From NCBI GenBank assembly GCA_002389295.1, contig DGOE01000057.1, positions 1 through 19,222 on the forward strand: 19,222 nt of DNA, in the 5' to 3' direction. A model generated the notes under the pieces. That model saw nothing but the letters and a program-made list of their open reading frames with translations, was not told where the DNA came from and did no database searches. Both the position numbers and the translations under genes were made by a program. How positions within the stretch are numbered: position 1 is the stretch's first letter; each line of letters opens with the position of its first letter. Positions 1 through 7,195 of this stretch are shown one piece after another. Source of the stretch: Flavobacteriales bacterium UBA4474. GTDB lineage: Bacteria > Bacteroidota > Bacteroidia > Flavobacteriales_D > Sanyastnellaceae.

Positions 1-345
1 CATCCACCCATCATCACCCGCTGGCACCCCTATGTGGTTTAAAATCAGCGTCGTGATTCCGTTCGGGCTCTTGCTGAGCCTGAGGTCGACGGTGGTGAAA
101 TGGCCCGCTGGGAATTTCTTGTGCGTCCAAGCCAAGACAATGCGCTTGTTCTGGACAAGGTGCAGGAAATAACCGGTGTGGTTCTGGTTGCAGAGTGAAA
201 ACGCCCCGCCTTCATGCGGCTGGATCAAGGCGTCCTTGCCTGTAAAAGCCACGTGCGCGTCCTGGTCCAACAAGGCGTCAAAGACCTGAGATGGAGGAGC
301 AGGGAGCTCGATGACCTGATATATGTTCTCCGTGCGGAGTTTCAT
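1..345 (-). CDS. SRPBCC / AHSA1-like domain protein (partial, 3' end beyond window)
   Basis: The start codon ATG is at 345 on the minus strand and the frame stays open to base 1, giving 115 residues without a stop, so the C-terminus lies outside the window. The protein begins MKLRTENIYQVIELPAPPSQ and continues with a pattern typical of the Activator-of-Hsp90-ATPase-1-like (AHSA1) branch of the START/SRPBCC fold: an N-terminal strand with 'APPSQVFDAL', a 'GGAFSL' turn, a 'NKRIVLAWTHKKFP' strand pair and a 'TTLILNHIGVP' strand, ending in 'GW', which normally begins the last helix. Such proteins bind hydrophobic ligands or partner proteins in the cytoplasm; no specific ligand can be named. It lies 72 bp downstream of the kinase gene on the same strand. 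A one-mismatch -7 element, TACTTTTA, is at 364-371, so it may have its own promoter. Confidence 0.75.
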   Translation of the reverse strand, partial: MKLRTENIYQVIELPAPPSQVFDALLDQDAHVAFTGKDALIQPHEGGAFSLCNQNHTGYFLHLVQNKRIVLAWTHKKFPAGHFTTVDLRLSKSPNGITTLILNHIGVPAGDDGWM

Positions 346-417
346 GATCGTGAGATGTTGACCTAAAAGTATGACCTCAACGGCCAAAATCGCCAGCGAG
401 TTGTGAAGAGTATTCCA

Positions 418-1452
418 CTACGCAGGCTTGGTAGGTACCACCAATCGGGCGAGGGTGCCCGCGTCATTGTGGTTCATTTCAATGCCGCTTTTTCCCGATC
501 GGTCGAGGAGGGTGAGCCGCTGCTGAATGAGGTCTGAAGCGTGACGGCGGCGAGGCTCACTGACTTCTGGGCGGACAGGGTCTGGGTCGTACTCAGGCGC
601 TGGTGAGGGCGTGTTGTGCACTTCGATCAGAATGTGGCCGTCGCCTTCGGCCGTTGCCGAAACCGTAACGGTGCCGGCCCCTTGGCAGGAGGTGCCTCCG
701 AGCCCGTGCCACAAGGCGTTTTCCACCAAGGGCTGAACGACCAATGAGGGAATGGCACACTGCGCCAATGCGGGGTCAGGGGGCAGCAGATTCCAGGTGA
801 TCGGCCGGTCCAATCGCCGCACTTCGAGCTGCAAATAATCGTGGAGGCTTTCCCATTGTTGGAGCAGGGGAAGCCAGCCGTTTTGGCCGGCATGGATCTG
901 CCGTTCGGCGAGCCTGTTGAAGGCACTGAGGTGGCGCAGGGCGCGGTGCCATTCGCGTTGCATCATGTCGTGCATGATGCCGTTGAGGGCATTGAAAAGG
1001 AAGTGGGGGTCCATCAATTTCCTGAGCGCATCGGCCTGCACACGGTCCAATGTGCGGCTGCGGAGCATCGCTTGATGGGCCAGGCGCTGCTCCACCGGTT
1101 TGCGCACCTCCCAATGCCGCATTTCAATGCGCCGCTGCTCGGATTCGCGGTCCAGAAATCGCTGCACTTCGCCCCCTACGTGGTAGGCTTGGCCGCCCCC
1201 CATGACCACCCCCAACAGGCCGTACCACGGTTGGGCCAGCCACCATCCCGCCAAAGCCGCCGATAGGGCTGCTGCGGGCCAGAAGATGATGTGCGCTTTG
1301 GAAAGGGCCGATGCGCGGTGGTAGCGCCACCATTTGCTGCGCCCAGCGCGGTCCAATCGGCCGAGGCTGAACAAGGCGTATACCAGTGTGCCCAGCGTCA
1401 ATGCGGCAGCCGTGGCGCAGGCCCAATCCAATGTGTCTGCATCGAGTAACAT
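418..1452 (-). CDS. LytS/YehU-type membrane sensor histidine kinase
   Basis: This 344-residue protein has two to three N-terminal hydrophobic segments (about residues 10-30 and 53-85), a charged coiled linker (about 95-145), then a His_kinase domain of the LytS family. The phospho-acceptor box is DPHFLFNALNGIM, with His150. The N box is VVQPLVENALWHGL, with Asn245. The ATP lid lacks the textbook GxGL; instead it has 'RRHASDLIQQRLTLLDR' followed by an 'IEMNHNDAGTLARLVVP' strand. From memory this HxS...RL...GT form is common in Bacteroidota LytS kinases, so I treat the enzyme as probably active. These kinases usually phosphorylate a LytTR-type response regulator encoded next door, but none is present here. 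The gene follows the helicase by 95 bp on the same strand and may be co-transcribed; no convincing -7 element lies in the gap. The ATG at 1452 gives the full first membrane segment. Confidence 0.88.
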   Translation of the reverse strand: MLLDADTLDWACATAAALTLGTLVYALFSLGRLDRAGRSKWWRYHRASALSKAHIIFWPAAALSAALAGWWLAQPWYGLLGVVMGGGQAYHVGGEVQRFLDRESEQRRIEMRHWEVRKPVEQRLAHQAMLRSRTLDRVQADALRKLMDPHFLFNALNGIMHDMMQREWHRALRHLSAFNRLAERQIHAGQNGWLPLLQQWESLHDYLQLEVRRLDRPITWNLLPPDPALAQCAIPSLVVQPLVENALWHGLGGTSCQGAGTVTVSATAEGDGHILIEVHNTPSPAPEYDPDPVRPEVSEPRRRHASDLIQQRLTLLDRSGKSGIEMNHNDAGTLARLVVPTKPA

Positions 1453-1547
1453 GGCTTCGGTTCACAGCCATGAAAGTCAATTTTGTCCTGAAATCCACGA
1501 ATTAGGCCGCCCGATTTGTCAGCGGACCCGGGCGCTTTGTCCCTGTG

Positions 1548-3071
1548 TCAATCCGAAAACGCGAGGCGAATCAACTGGCGAATCTTCCGCTGGTACTCAT
1601 CCATGAGCCATTGGCGGTAGTTCTCCGTTGTCTTCGAAATGCACTTGGCATAGTCCCGGATGCGCTGCTCGATGTCGCCGTCGAGCTTGTCCACGAGTTC
1701 AATGGCGTGAAACTCGTCCTCCGCCACCCCGGCCAGCATTTTGACATGGTGATCGAGACTGGCATCGATGGCCGCCTTGGGCCGTTTGCCCATCCGCGTT
1801 GCCTCGATGTAGGCGTCCTTCATGTTGAAGGGAGGGTGGTCATCATAACGCAGCAGCGCCTTGAGGTTCTGCGGCATTTCGTACACGAAGGTCTCCTCGA
1901 TTTCCTCATCCGTGTACAAACCTTCGAGATAGGCGTTGGGCGCACGGAAGATGTCCGGCCAGTCGACATGGGCATCCCACAAGCCGAACCTGCGGGCGTT
2001 GTTGCCGAGATCGATGACGGTGAAGTCTTTTTTGTTGGCGAGCACCCGCGAGCCCCTGCCGATCATCTGGTGATACAGCGTGAGCGACTTGGTCGCGCGG
2101 TTCAGGATGATGGTCTCAACGGTCGGGGCGTCAAAACCCGTGGTCAGAATGCTCACCGAAGTCAAGATGGCATCGGGCTTTTCGTGGAACCACTTCAGGA
2201 TGTCGTGGCGTTCCTTCTCGGTGTGGGTGTTGTCGAGGTGGCGAATTTCATAGCCTTCCTCCTCAAACAACTGGGCCACCTGCAAAGAGGTGTGGATGCC
2301 GTTGTTGAAGATGAGCGTCTTGGTGCCTTTGGCCTTTTCCTCATAGGCATACAGGAGCTTCTCCTGCATGAAATAGTTGCCGTACAAACGCTCCGAGCTC
2401 GAGACCGTGTAGTCTCCATTGATGCCCACCTTCAGCGATTTGAGGTTGACGTCGTAGCTGTACGTCTTGGCCCGCGCGAGGAAGCCGTCATCCACCAGGG
2501 TGGAAATGGACTCGCCCACGATCAATTCCTGGTAGTTGTCTTTCAGCGGCAGCTTGATGTTGCTCGACAGCGGCGTGGCCGTGACGCCCAAAAGAATCTG
2601 GTTCTCGAAATGCTTGAACAGCTTGCGAAAGCTGTTGTAGTGGGCTTCGTCGATGACAATCAACCCCATGTTGTCAAAGACGATGTGGTCGTCATTGAGG
2701 CGGTTGTTGAGGGTTTCGACCATGGCGACGTAGCACCAGTGGTCTTTGTCCTCGTCCAAGACCTTGACTTTGGAATCGATGATTTTGTTTTCGACGCCGA
2801 TGTCCGTGAGCATTCGGCTGGTCTGACCCAGCAATTCAATCCTGTGGGTCAGGATGAGGACTTTTTGACCGCGCTCTAAAATGAACCGCTTGGCCAATTC
2901 GCTGAAGATGACCGTTTTTCCTCCGCCAGTGGGGAGTTGGTACAGGACATTGTAGCGGTTGGGGAACTTCCGCATGCGGTCCATAATCTGCTCGATTGCC
3001 CGCGCTTGGTAGCCGTAAAGCTGCTTGCCCTCGATCGATTTCAGTTTCTCCTTTAGCGCTCCCAACATCAT
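1548..3071 (-). CDS. DEAD/DEAH-box superfamily 2 helicase
   Basis: This 507-residue two-domain SF2 helicase shows, in order, a 'YGYQARAIEQI' Q-motif-like start, Walker A PTGGGKT (residues 47-53), 'LILTHRIELLGQ' (motif Ia), DEAH (141-144), motif III TATP (164-167), the second RecA domain with 'TLIFNNGIHTS', 'SILTTGFDAPTVETIILNRA' (motif V) and QMIGRGSR (335-342, motif VI). It resembles the Res-subunit/RecQ-like stand-alone helicases of Bacteroidota; no nuclease or HRDC domain is visible in the tail. The role is ATP-driven nucleic-acid remodelling, substrate unknown. Start choice: the frame could open at a TTG at 3113, but that codon coincides with a -33 TTG and lies upstream of a perfect -7 element, so translation must begin at the tandem ATGs (3071 or 3068). 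The gene is divergent from ung, which suggests but does not prove a DNA-repair role. Confidence 0.9.
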   Translation of the reverse strand: MMLGALKEKLKSIEGKQLYGYQARAIEQIMDRMRKFPNRYNVLYQLPTGGGKTVIFSELAKRFILERGQKVLILTHRIELLGQTSRMLTDIGVENKIIDSKVKVLDEDKDHWCYVAMVETLNNRLNDDHIVFDNMGLIVIDEAHYNSFRKLFKHFENQILLGVTATPLSSNIKLPLKDNYQELIVGESISTLVDDGFLARAKTYSYDVNLKSLKVGINGDYTVSSSERLYGNYFMQEKLLYAYEEKAKGTKTLIFNNGIHTSLQVAQLFEEEGYEIRHLDNTHTEKERHDILKWFHEKPDAILTSVSILTTGFDAPTVETIILNRATKSLTLYHQMIGRGSRVLANKKDFTVIDLGNNARRFGLWDAHVDWPDIFRAPNAYLEGLYTDEEIEETFVYEMPQNLKALLRYDDHPPFNMKDAYIEATRMGKRPKAAIDASLDHHVKMLAGVAEDEFHAIELVDKLDGDIEQRIRDYAKCISKTTENYRQWLMDEYQRKIRQLIRLAFSD

Positions 3072-3082
3072 CAGACGAAGGG

Positions 3083-3113
3083 CAAAAATACCGCCTGAAT
3101 TAGGGAAGACCAA
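3083..3113 (-). promoter_or_regulatory. Bacteroidota-type promoter for the helicase gene
   Basis: On the minus strand a perfect -7 element, TATTTTTG (3083-3090), is preceded after 20 nt by TTG (3111-3113), matching the Bacteroidota -33/-7 arrangement (TTG, then TAnnTTTG). The helicase ATG is only 11 nt beyond the element, so the predicted mRNA leader is a few bases long. Confidence 0.6.
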
Positions 3114-3127
3114 TCAAGCACCCCTTG

Positions 3128-3135
3128 TATTTTCG
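3128..3135 (+). promoter_or_regulatory. Possible -7 element for ung (one mismatch)
   Basis: TATTTTCG differs from TAnnTTTG at one position and ends 12 nt before the ung ATG at 3148. No clear TTG lies at the -33 distance. The 76-bp gap between the helicase and ung would then hold two divergent promoters. Confidence 0.35.
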
Positions 3136-3147
3136 AAGGTTTCACAC

Positions 3148-3855
3148 ATGTCATCGACAGCCAAGGATCTACATGCCGCATGGGATGCGGCTTACAACCT
3201 CAATGGGTGGGGTCCGGCGATCACCCGTACTGCGCCAAAAGGGCTGCTTGGGGAGTTGGCGCGCCGATACGATCAAGGGCCTTGCCATCCCCGGCCGGCG
3301 CAGGTGTTTCGCGCGGTGGCAGCGGTGGGACCGCCTGTCGCCGTGCGGGTGGTCATATTGGGGCAAGATCCCTATCACGGACCGGGCCAAGCCGATGGGC
3401 TCGCCTTTTCTGTGCAGCCGGGCCAGTCTTTGCCCCCTTCGCTGCGCAACATCTTCAAAGAGATCGCCCTTTCCTGTGGCGGGACACCACCGCTCCATGG
3501 CGAGTTGTCCCATTGGGCGAGGCAGGGGGTGTTGCTCTTGAACGATGTACTCACGGTCGGACAAGGGCAGGCCCACTCCCATGCGGATCTCGGCTGGCAA
3601 CAGGTGACGGGCGGATTGCTATCGGCCTTGCGCCAGCGGCCGGCCGCCTTCCTGTTGTGGGGCAAACACGCCCGCGCGCGCCGCGCGCAGATCATGGCGC
3701 TCAGTCCCGACCACCTCGTGCTGGAGGCGCCACACCCCAGTCCACTGAGTGCCTACAGGGGGTTCCATGGATGTGGGCATTTCAAGGCGGTCAATGTGTG
3801 GCTCGAAGGCCAGGGCGAGGCGCCGGTGCAGTGGTGGCCGGATGGACCCGACTGA
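3148..3855 (+). CDS. ung: Uracil-DNA glycosylase, family 1
   Basis: This 235-residue protein removes uracil from DNA by cleaving the N-glycosidic bond, starting base-excision repair in the cytoplasm. It carries the family-1 signature: the water-activating loop GQDPYHGPGQADGLAFSV (72-89, with catalytic Asp74), 'PPSLRNIFKEI' (96-106), the uracil-binding Asn region LLLNDVLTV (129-137) and the DNA-intercalating Leu loop HPSPLSAYRGFHGCGHF (196-212, His196 catalytic). The length is normal for bacterial Ung. The ATG at 3148 is chosen because the upstream extension to 3025 runs through the helicase start region and is not Ung-like. It is divergent from the helicase and 37 bp upstream of the WD40 gene. 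All key residues are intact, so it should be active. Confidence 0.96.
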   Translation: MSSTAKDLHAAWDAAYNLNGWGPAITRTAPKGLLGELARRYDQGPCHPRPAQVFRAVAAVGPPVAVRVVILGQDPYHGPGQADGLAFSVQPGQSLPPSLRNIFKEIALSCGGTPPLHGELSHWARQGVLLLNDVLTVGQGQAHSHADLGWQQVTGGLLSALRQRPAAFLLWGKHARARRAQIMALSPDHLVLEAPHPSPLSAYRGFHGCGHFKAVNVWLEGQGEAPVQWWPDGPD

Positions 3856-3880
3856 ATCCAAAGAGCGGCGGGGGCAGCGG

Positions 3881-3888
3881 TACATTTG
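3881..3888 (+). promoter_or_regulatory. Perfect -7 element directly before the WD40 gene
   Basis: TACATTTG is an exact TAnnTTTG match and ends 4 nt before the ATG at 3893. If transcription starts a few nucleotides after the element, as in this phylum, the mRNA begins at or next to the start codon. No good -33 TTG is seen. Confidence 0.5.
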
Positions 3889-3892
3889 CGGC

Positions 3893-4813
3893 ATGCCCCC
3901 CGTTCAGGATGCAAACAGTGCAGGCCCCCTTGTGGTAAATCTGCTGCAGACTTTGGAAGGACACCAAGGTGCGGTGTACGACCTGTGTTTGGATGGACAA
4001 GGCGCGCTGGTGAGTGCCGGCGGCGATGGGCTGCTTGTGCAATGGCCGCGCAATGCGGAGGCGTTCAACAGCCAAGGCAAAGCCCTGGCGAAGGCCGGTT
4101 CGCCGGTGTTCTCCTTGCGCGCCCTGCCCGATGGTGGTCTCGAAGCGGGAACTGCAGGCGGGGAATTGTTGACCGTCATGGAAGACGGGGATTGGCAGGG
4201 GGAAATGCACCACGAAGGCGGGACATATGTGGTGTCAGCCTGGGGAACGGGCGGCGCAGATGGTCGCTGGGTGAGCCGGTTGCCGGAAACACCAGAAACA
4301 GAATGGCGGCAATTTGAAGGGCGCATCCGTTGCGCGCTTCGCGGCGAAACAGGCGTGCTGGTCGGCACCTCCGAAGGGGAGATCCACCATGTAGGTGCGG
4401 GTTGGAAAGTCAAGGCGCACGAAGGCGCGGTCCGGTCATTGCTGCATTGGCCGGGCAAGGCGGCGATGGCCAGCGTTGGAGGAGACGGCCGCCTCTGCAT
4501 ATGGCAGGCCCAAGCCTCCGGCAAGTGGTCGTGCATGCTGAGCATAGATGCCCACAAGGGCGCCGCATACCGGGCCTTGCCTTCGCCTGATGGGCGCTGG
4601 GTTGCCACCTGTTCACGGGACCGCAGCATCGCCATTTGGAATGCAGAAACCCTCGCCCTCGCCCTCCGCATTGCCCGGCCGGTCCAACCCGGACACATGC
4701 GGTCGGTCAACGCCCTGTGCTGGACGTCAGAAAATCAGTTGGCTTCGGCGGGAGATGATGGCCGTATTCTCATTTGGTCCTTGGGTACGGACGAAGCCAC
4801 ATCGGACGACTAA
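3893..4813 (+). CDS. WD40-repeat beta-propeller protein
   Basis: This 306-residue protein consists almost entirely of WD40 repeats, about seven, enough for one closed propeller. Clear blades are 'LEGHQGAVYDLCLDGQGAL' to 'GDGLLVQW' (21-51), 'AHEGAVRSLLHWPGKAAMAS' to 'GDGRLCIW' (175-204), 'DAHKGAAYRALPSPDGRWVA' to 'DRSIAIW' (219-249) and 'GHMRSVNALCWTSENQLAS' to 'DDGRILIW' (267-295); the two or three blades between 65 and 170 are degenerate. No signal peptide or enzymatic domain is seen, so it should be a cytoplasmic protein-interaction scaffold with unknown partner. The ATG at 3893 is favoured over upstream in-frame starts because those lie inside ung and precede the promoter element; any later Met would remove the first blade. 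It lies between ung and hisS on the same strand. Function beyond binding cannot be inferred. Confidence 0.88.
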   Translation: MPPVQDANSAGPLVVNLLQTLEGHQGAVYDLCLDGQGALVSAGGDGLLVQWPRNAEAFNSQGKALAKAGSPVFSLRALPDGGLEAGTAGGELLTVMEDGDWQGEMHHEGGTYVVSAWGTGGADGRWVSRLPETPETEWRQFEGRIRCALRGETGVLVGTSEGEIHHVGAGWKVKAHEGAVRSLLHWPGKAAMASVGGDGRLCIWQAQASGKWSCMLSIDAHKGAAYRALPSPDGRWVATCSRDRSIAIWNAETLALALRIARPVQPGHMRSVNALCWTSENQLASAGDDGRILIWSLGTDEATSDD

Positions 4814-4818
4814 CTTTG
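4811..4818 (+). promoter_or_regulatory. -7 element of hisS overlapping the WD40 stop codon
   Basis: TAACTTTG is an exact TAnnTTTG match. Its first three bases are the TAA stop of the WD40 gene, and it ends 9 nt before the hisS ATG at 4828. The nearest upstream TTG (4781-4783) is further away than usual, so a -33 box is uncertain. Confidence 0.5.
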
Positions 4819-4827
4819 AGCCGCAGC

Positions 4828-6192
4828 ATGAGCAAGCCCAGCATTCCAAAGGGAACCCGTGATTTCACACCCACGGTGATGGCCCGGCGCCAATGGATCT
4901 TTTCCGTCCTCCGCAACGCCTTTGAAAGGCGGGGTTTCCAGCCCATCGAAACCCCGGCCATGGAGGCCTTGACCACCCTGACCGGCAAATACGGTGAGGA
5001 GGGAGACCAGCTCATTTTCAAGATCCTCAACAACGGGGACTTTTTGGGCAAGGCCCAGGAGGAAACCCTGGCGGCCAAGGACAGCAAGGCCCTCGGTTTT
5101 CAAATCAGCAAAAAGGCGTTGCGGTACGACCTCACCGTGCCTTTTGCGCGTTTCGTAACCATGCACCGCAACGACATCCCCATGCCGTTCAAGCGGTACC
5201 AGATGCAGACGGTGTGGCGCGGAGACCGGCCGGGCAAGGGGCGGTACCAGGAATTCGTGCAATGCGATGCAGACATCATCGGTTCGACGGGGGTGCTCTG
5301 CGAATTGGAATTGGTGTGCCTCTTCCATGAGGCCCTCTCCGCGCTGAAGGTGCCGCATTACCGCATCTTGGTCAATGACCGCCGCATCCTGGCGGGCATT
5401 GCCGCACACCTCGGGGTGACCGACCGCCTGGTCGATTGGACCGTCGCCGTCGACAAGGTGGACAAAGTGGGCGTGGATGGCATGTGCAACGAACTGGACC
5501 AACGCGGCTTCGGCGCGGCGGTGCAGGAGGGCACGCGGGCCTTGTTTGCCGACCGGCCGGAAGGCCTCGAAGGCATGGCGGCCTTGGCCGAGCAGTTTCC
5601 GACGGCCGGGGTGCGCGAGGGCACCGCGGCCCTGAGCACGCTGTGGGGGCTGGCCGCGGCCGAAGGGCTGGGGGCACCTGAACTCGTCTTTGCGCCGGGC
5701 CTCGCGCGCGGACTCGATTACTACACCGGCGCCATTTTCGAGGTGCAGGTGGTCGACGGTCCCGTGGGCAGCATTTGTGGCGGCGGACGGTATGACGACC
5801 TCACCGGCATATTCGGCATGCCCGGCGTCAGCGGGGTAGGCATCAGTTTTGGCGCCGACCGCATCTACGATGTCCTCGAGCATTTCCAGGCATTTCCCGA
5901 AGGGCTGGGCGTCGGTCTTGACGTTTTGCTGCTGCACATGGGCGAAGAGACCCTCGGGCAAGTGCTCTCTGCCGCCAGCCTATGCAGGGAAGCAGGACTG
6001 CGGACCGAAGTCTACCCAGACGCCGCCAAGCTCAAGCGCCAATTCAAGTATGCCGATGACCGCGGTGTCCCCTTCGTTCTGGTCATTGGCAGCGATGAGG
6101 CCGCCGCCGGTGCCGTGACCCTGCGCAACATGGCTGACGGGGTGCAGTGGACGGGCAAAGTCCAGGAAGCACTGGGCCGCATCCGGAACTGA
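4828..6192 (+). CDS. hisS: Histidyl-tRNA synthetase
   Basis: This 454-residue class II synthetase charges tRNA-His with histidine. The N-terminus carries the family hallmark IPKGTRDFTP. Motif 2 follows around 'RYDLTVPFARFV...FKRYQMQTVWRGDRPGKGRYQEFVQCD' (99-147). The histidine-binding signature GLDYYTGAIFEV begins at 295 and motif 3 GISFGADRIYDVL at 338. The C-terminal anticodon-binding domain has 'KLKRQFKYADDRGVPFVLVIG'. The form with the 'TGKYGEEGDQLIFKIL' region is typical of Bacteroidota enzymes. The ATG at 4828 is certain because conserved sequence starts at once. It has its own -7 element overlapping the preceding stop codon, and it ends one base from the stop of the convergent gene at 6194. 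Confidence 0.97.
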   Translation: MSKPSIPKGTRDFTPTVMARRQWIFSVLRNAFERRGFQPIETPAMEALTTLTGKYGEEGDQLIFKILNNGDFLGKAQEETLAAKDSKALGFQISKKALRYDLTVPFARFVTMHRNDIPMPFKRYQMQTVWRGDRPGKGRYQEFVQCDADIIGSTGVLCELELVCLFHEALSALKVPHYRILVNDRRILAGIAAHLGVTDRLVDWTVAVDKVDKVGVDGMCNELDQRGFGAAVQEGTRALFADRPEGLEGMAALAEQFPTAGVREGTAALSTLWGLAAAEGLGAPELVFAPGLARGLDYYTGAIFEVQVVDGPVGSICGGGRYDDLTGIFGMPGVSGVGISFGADRIYDVLEHFQAFPEGLGVGLDVLLLHMGEETLGQVLSAASLCREAGLRTEVYPDAAKLKRQFKYADDRGVPFVLVIGSDEAAAGAVTLRNMADGVQWTGKVQEALGRIRN

Positions 6193-6193
6193 T

Positions 6194-7165
6194 TCAGGCC
6201 GGGAGCAAGGGCAATTCAAACGACCAGACGCCCCCGGCGTGGGCGATGCCTCCGTGGCGCAACATGAATGCGGCGTCCCAATCCCGGAGGTCGGCGTCGG
6301 GAATGGCCAATCCGCCACCGCCCTCCGATTCCAGGCGCACCGTGTGCTCTTCCAATACCCAACGCCAATGCAGGGGCGCGCCATCTTCGCTCTCCAGCGC
6401 GGCCATGCCCAAACGCTCGGTCGCCCCGAGCAGGAGCATGGCGGGAACCCGACGTCGGTGCTGCGGGGAGGCGGGTGATGGCGACCCTGTAATGGTGACG
6501 TCGCCGCAACCCAAAGCGCGCAGGACCGAGGCCCAGCGCTCGATATGGTGGCACACCTCTCCCAGTGGAATGTCATCCCGGTCCGACTCTATGAAGACAT
6601 GTCGCAGGTGGGCCGCAAAGGCACCGATGATGCCCGCAGCACCCAAGTTGTCTTCCGACATGTTGGCCACCTGGGCTTCTAACCGGCGAAACAGCCTGCC
6701 CAAATCCCGGCCACCACGGCGGGTCATCATGAGGGTGGCTTGGCACCTCCGGAGCCTTCTTTCCATGGCCTCGCGTTCACAGGCCCGCATGATCTGGTCC
6801 TGAACCGTCCCGCGCTGGCGGATGATCCACGCGCGCTCCTCCGCGGCGCGCCGCCGAAACAGCCCGAGCCCCTTTCCGGCGCTGCGCTTGAACCACACAG
6901 CCAATGCCAGCGCCCCTACACCGGAGACCGCACTGGCCGGCGGGATGTCGAGCCAACCGATGGCTGCGGCCGTCAGCAGTCCGATCAGGGAAGCGCACAG
7001 CACCAAGCTGGTCTGCGTCGCCAGGCCCGCTGATCCAAGCTCCACGGCGTCATCATCTGCGGACCGCGCGGCCGACATGCCCACCTGCAGTTCGCGCCGC
7101 ATCGCCCACATGGCCGCACACAGCGCGCACCACAAAGTCAAGGATATGGGGGTCAAAATGGACAT
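6194..7165 (-). CDS. Membrane protein resembling a LytS kinase without catalytic residues (putative pseudokinase)
   Basis: This 323-residue protein matches no family I can name outright. It has one hydrophobic N-terminal segment (about 4-21), two more (about 52-71 and 76-92) and a basic helical linker (95-160). The C-terminal half then follows the LytS layout: 'LEAQV' (162-166) where LytS kinases have the approach to PHFLFN, 'AAHLRHVFIESDRDDIPLGE' (184-203) like the 'LLRYsL.es...vpL.eE' helix, and 'VPAMLLLGATERLGM' (240-254) where 'iPplllqpLVENAikHG' would sit. The phospho-acceptor His, the N-box Asn and the glycine lid are all absent. Order and spacing also parallel the genuine kinase at 418-1452. 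ATG 7165 is chosen over GTG 7183 because it starts the first membrane segment directly. It lies 30 bp downstream of meaB on the same strand, probably in one operon. Fold assignment is inference; the coding call is firm. Confidence 0.75.
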   Translation of the reverse strand: MSILTPISLTLWCALCAAMWAMRRELQVGMSAARSADDDAVELGSAGLATQTSLVLCASLIGLLTAAAIGWLDIPPASAVSGVGALALAVWFKRSAGKGLGLFRRRAAEERAWIIRQRGTVQDQIMRACEREAMERRLRRCQATLMMTRRGGRDLGRLFRRLEAQVANMSEDNLGAAGIIGAFAAHLRHVFIESDRDDIPLGEVCHHIERWASVLRALGCGDVTITGSPSPASPQHRRRVPAMLLLGATERLGMAALESEDGAPLHWRWVLEEHTVRLESEGGGGLAIPDADLRDWDAAFMLRHGGIAHAGGVWSFELPLLPA

Positions 7166-7195
7166 CGTCGGACTCGGCGCCACAGCGCCCGACCT

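Noticed and set aside
418..700. LytS kinase at 418-1452 as a second pseudokinase because the GxGL lid is missing
   Set aside because: The His and Asn boxes are intact and the HxS...RL...GT lid form is, as far as I recall, common among Bacteroidota LytS kinases, so loss of activity is not supported.
1508..1534. CGCCCG/CGGGCG inverted repeat after the helicase stop as a terminator
   Set aside because: The six-base stem has a 15-base loop and no T-run follows on the minus strand, so it does not look like a terminator and the kinase may be read through.
1545..2879. Long plus-strand open frame (444 codons) antisense to the helicase
   Set aside because: It mirrors the helicase frame in GC-rich DNA, has no recognisable domain and shows low-complexity Val/Asp/Glu/His composition typical of antisense shadows. 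The helicase motifs on the other strand are unambiguous.
4810..5961. Minus-strand open frame (383 codons) antisense to hisS
   Set aside because: It is complementary to strongly conserved hisS motifs, has no domain of its own, and is a product of codon bias.
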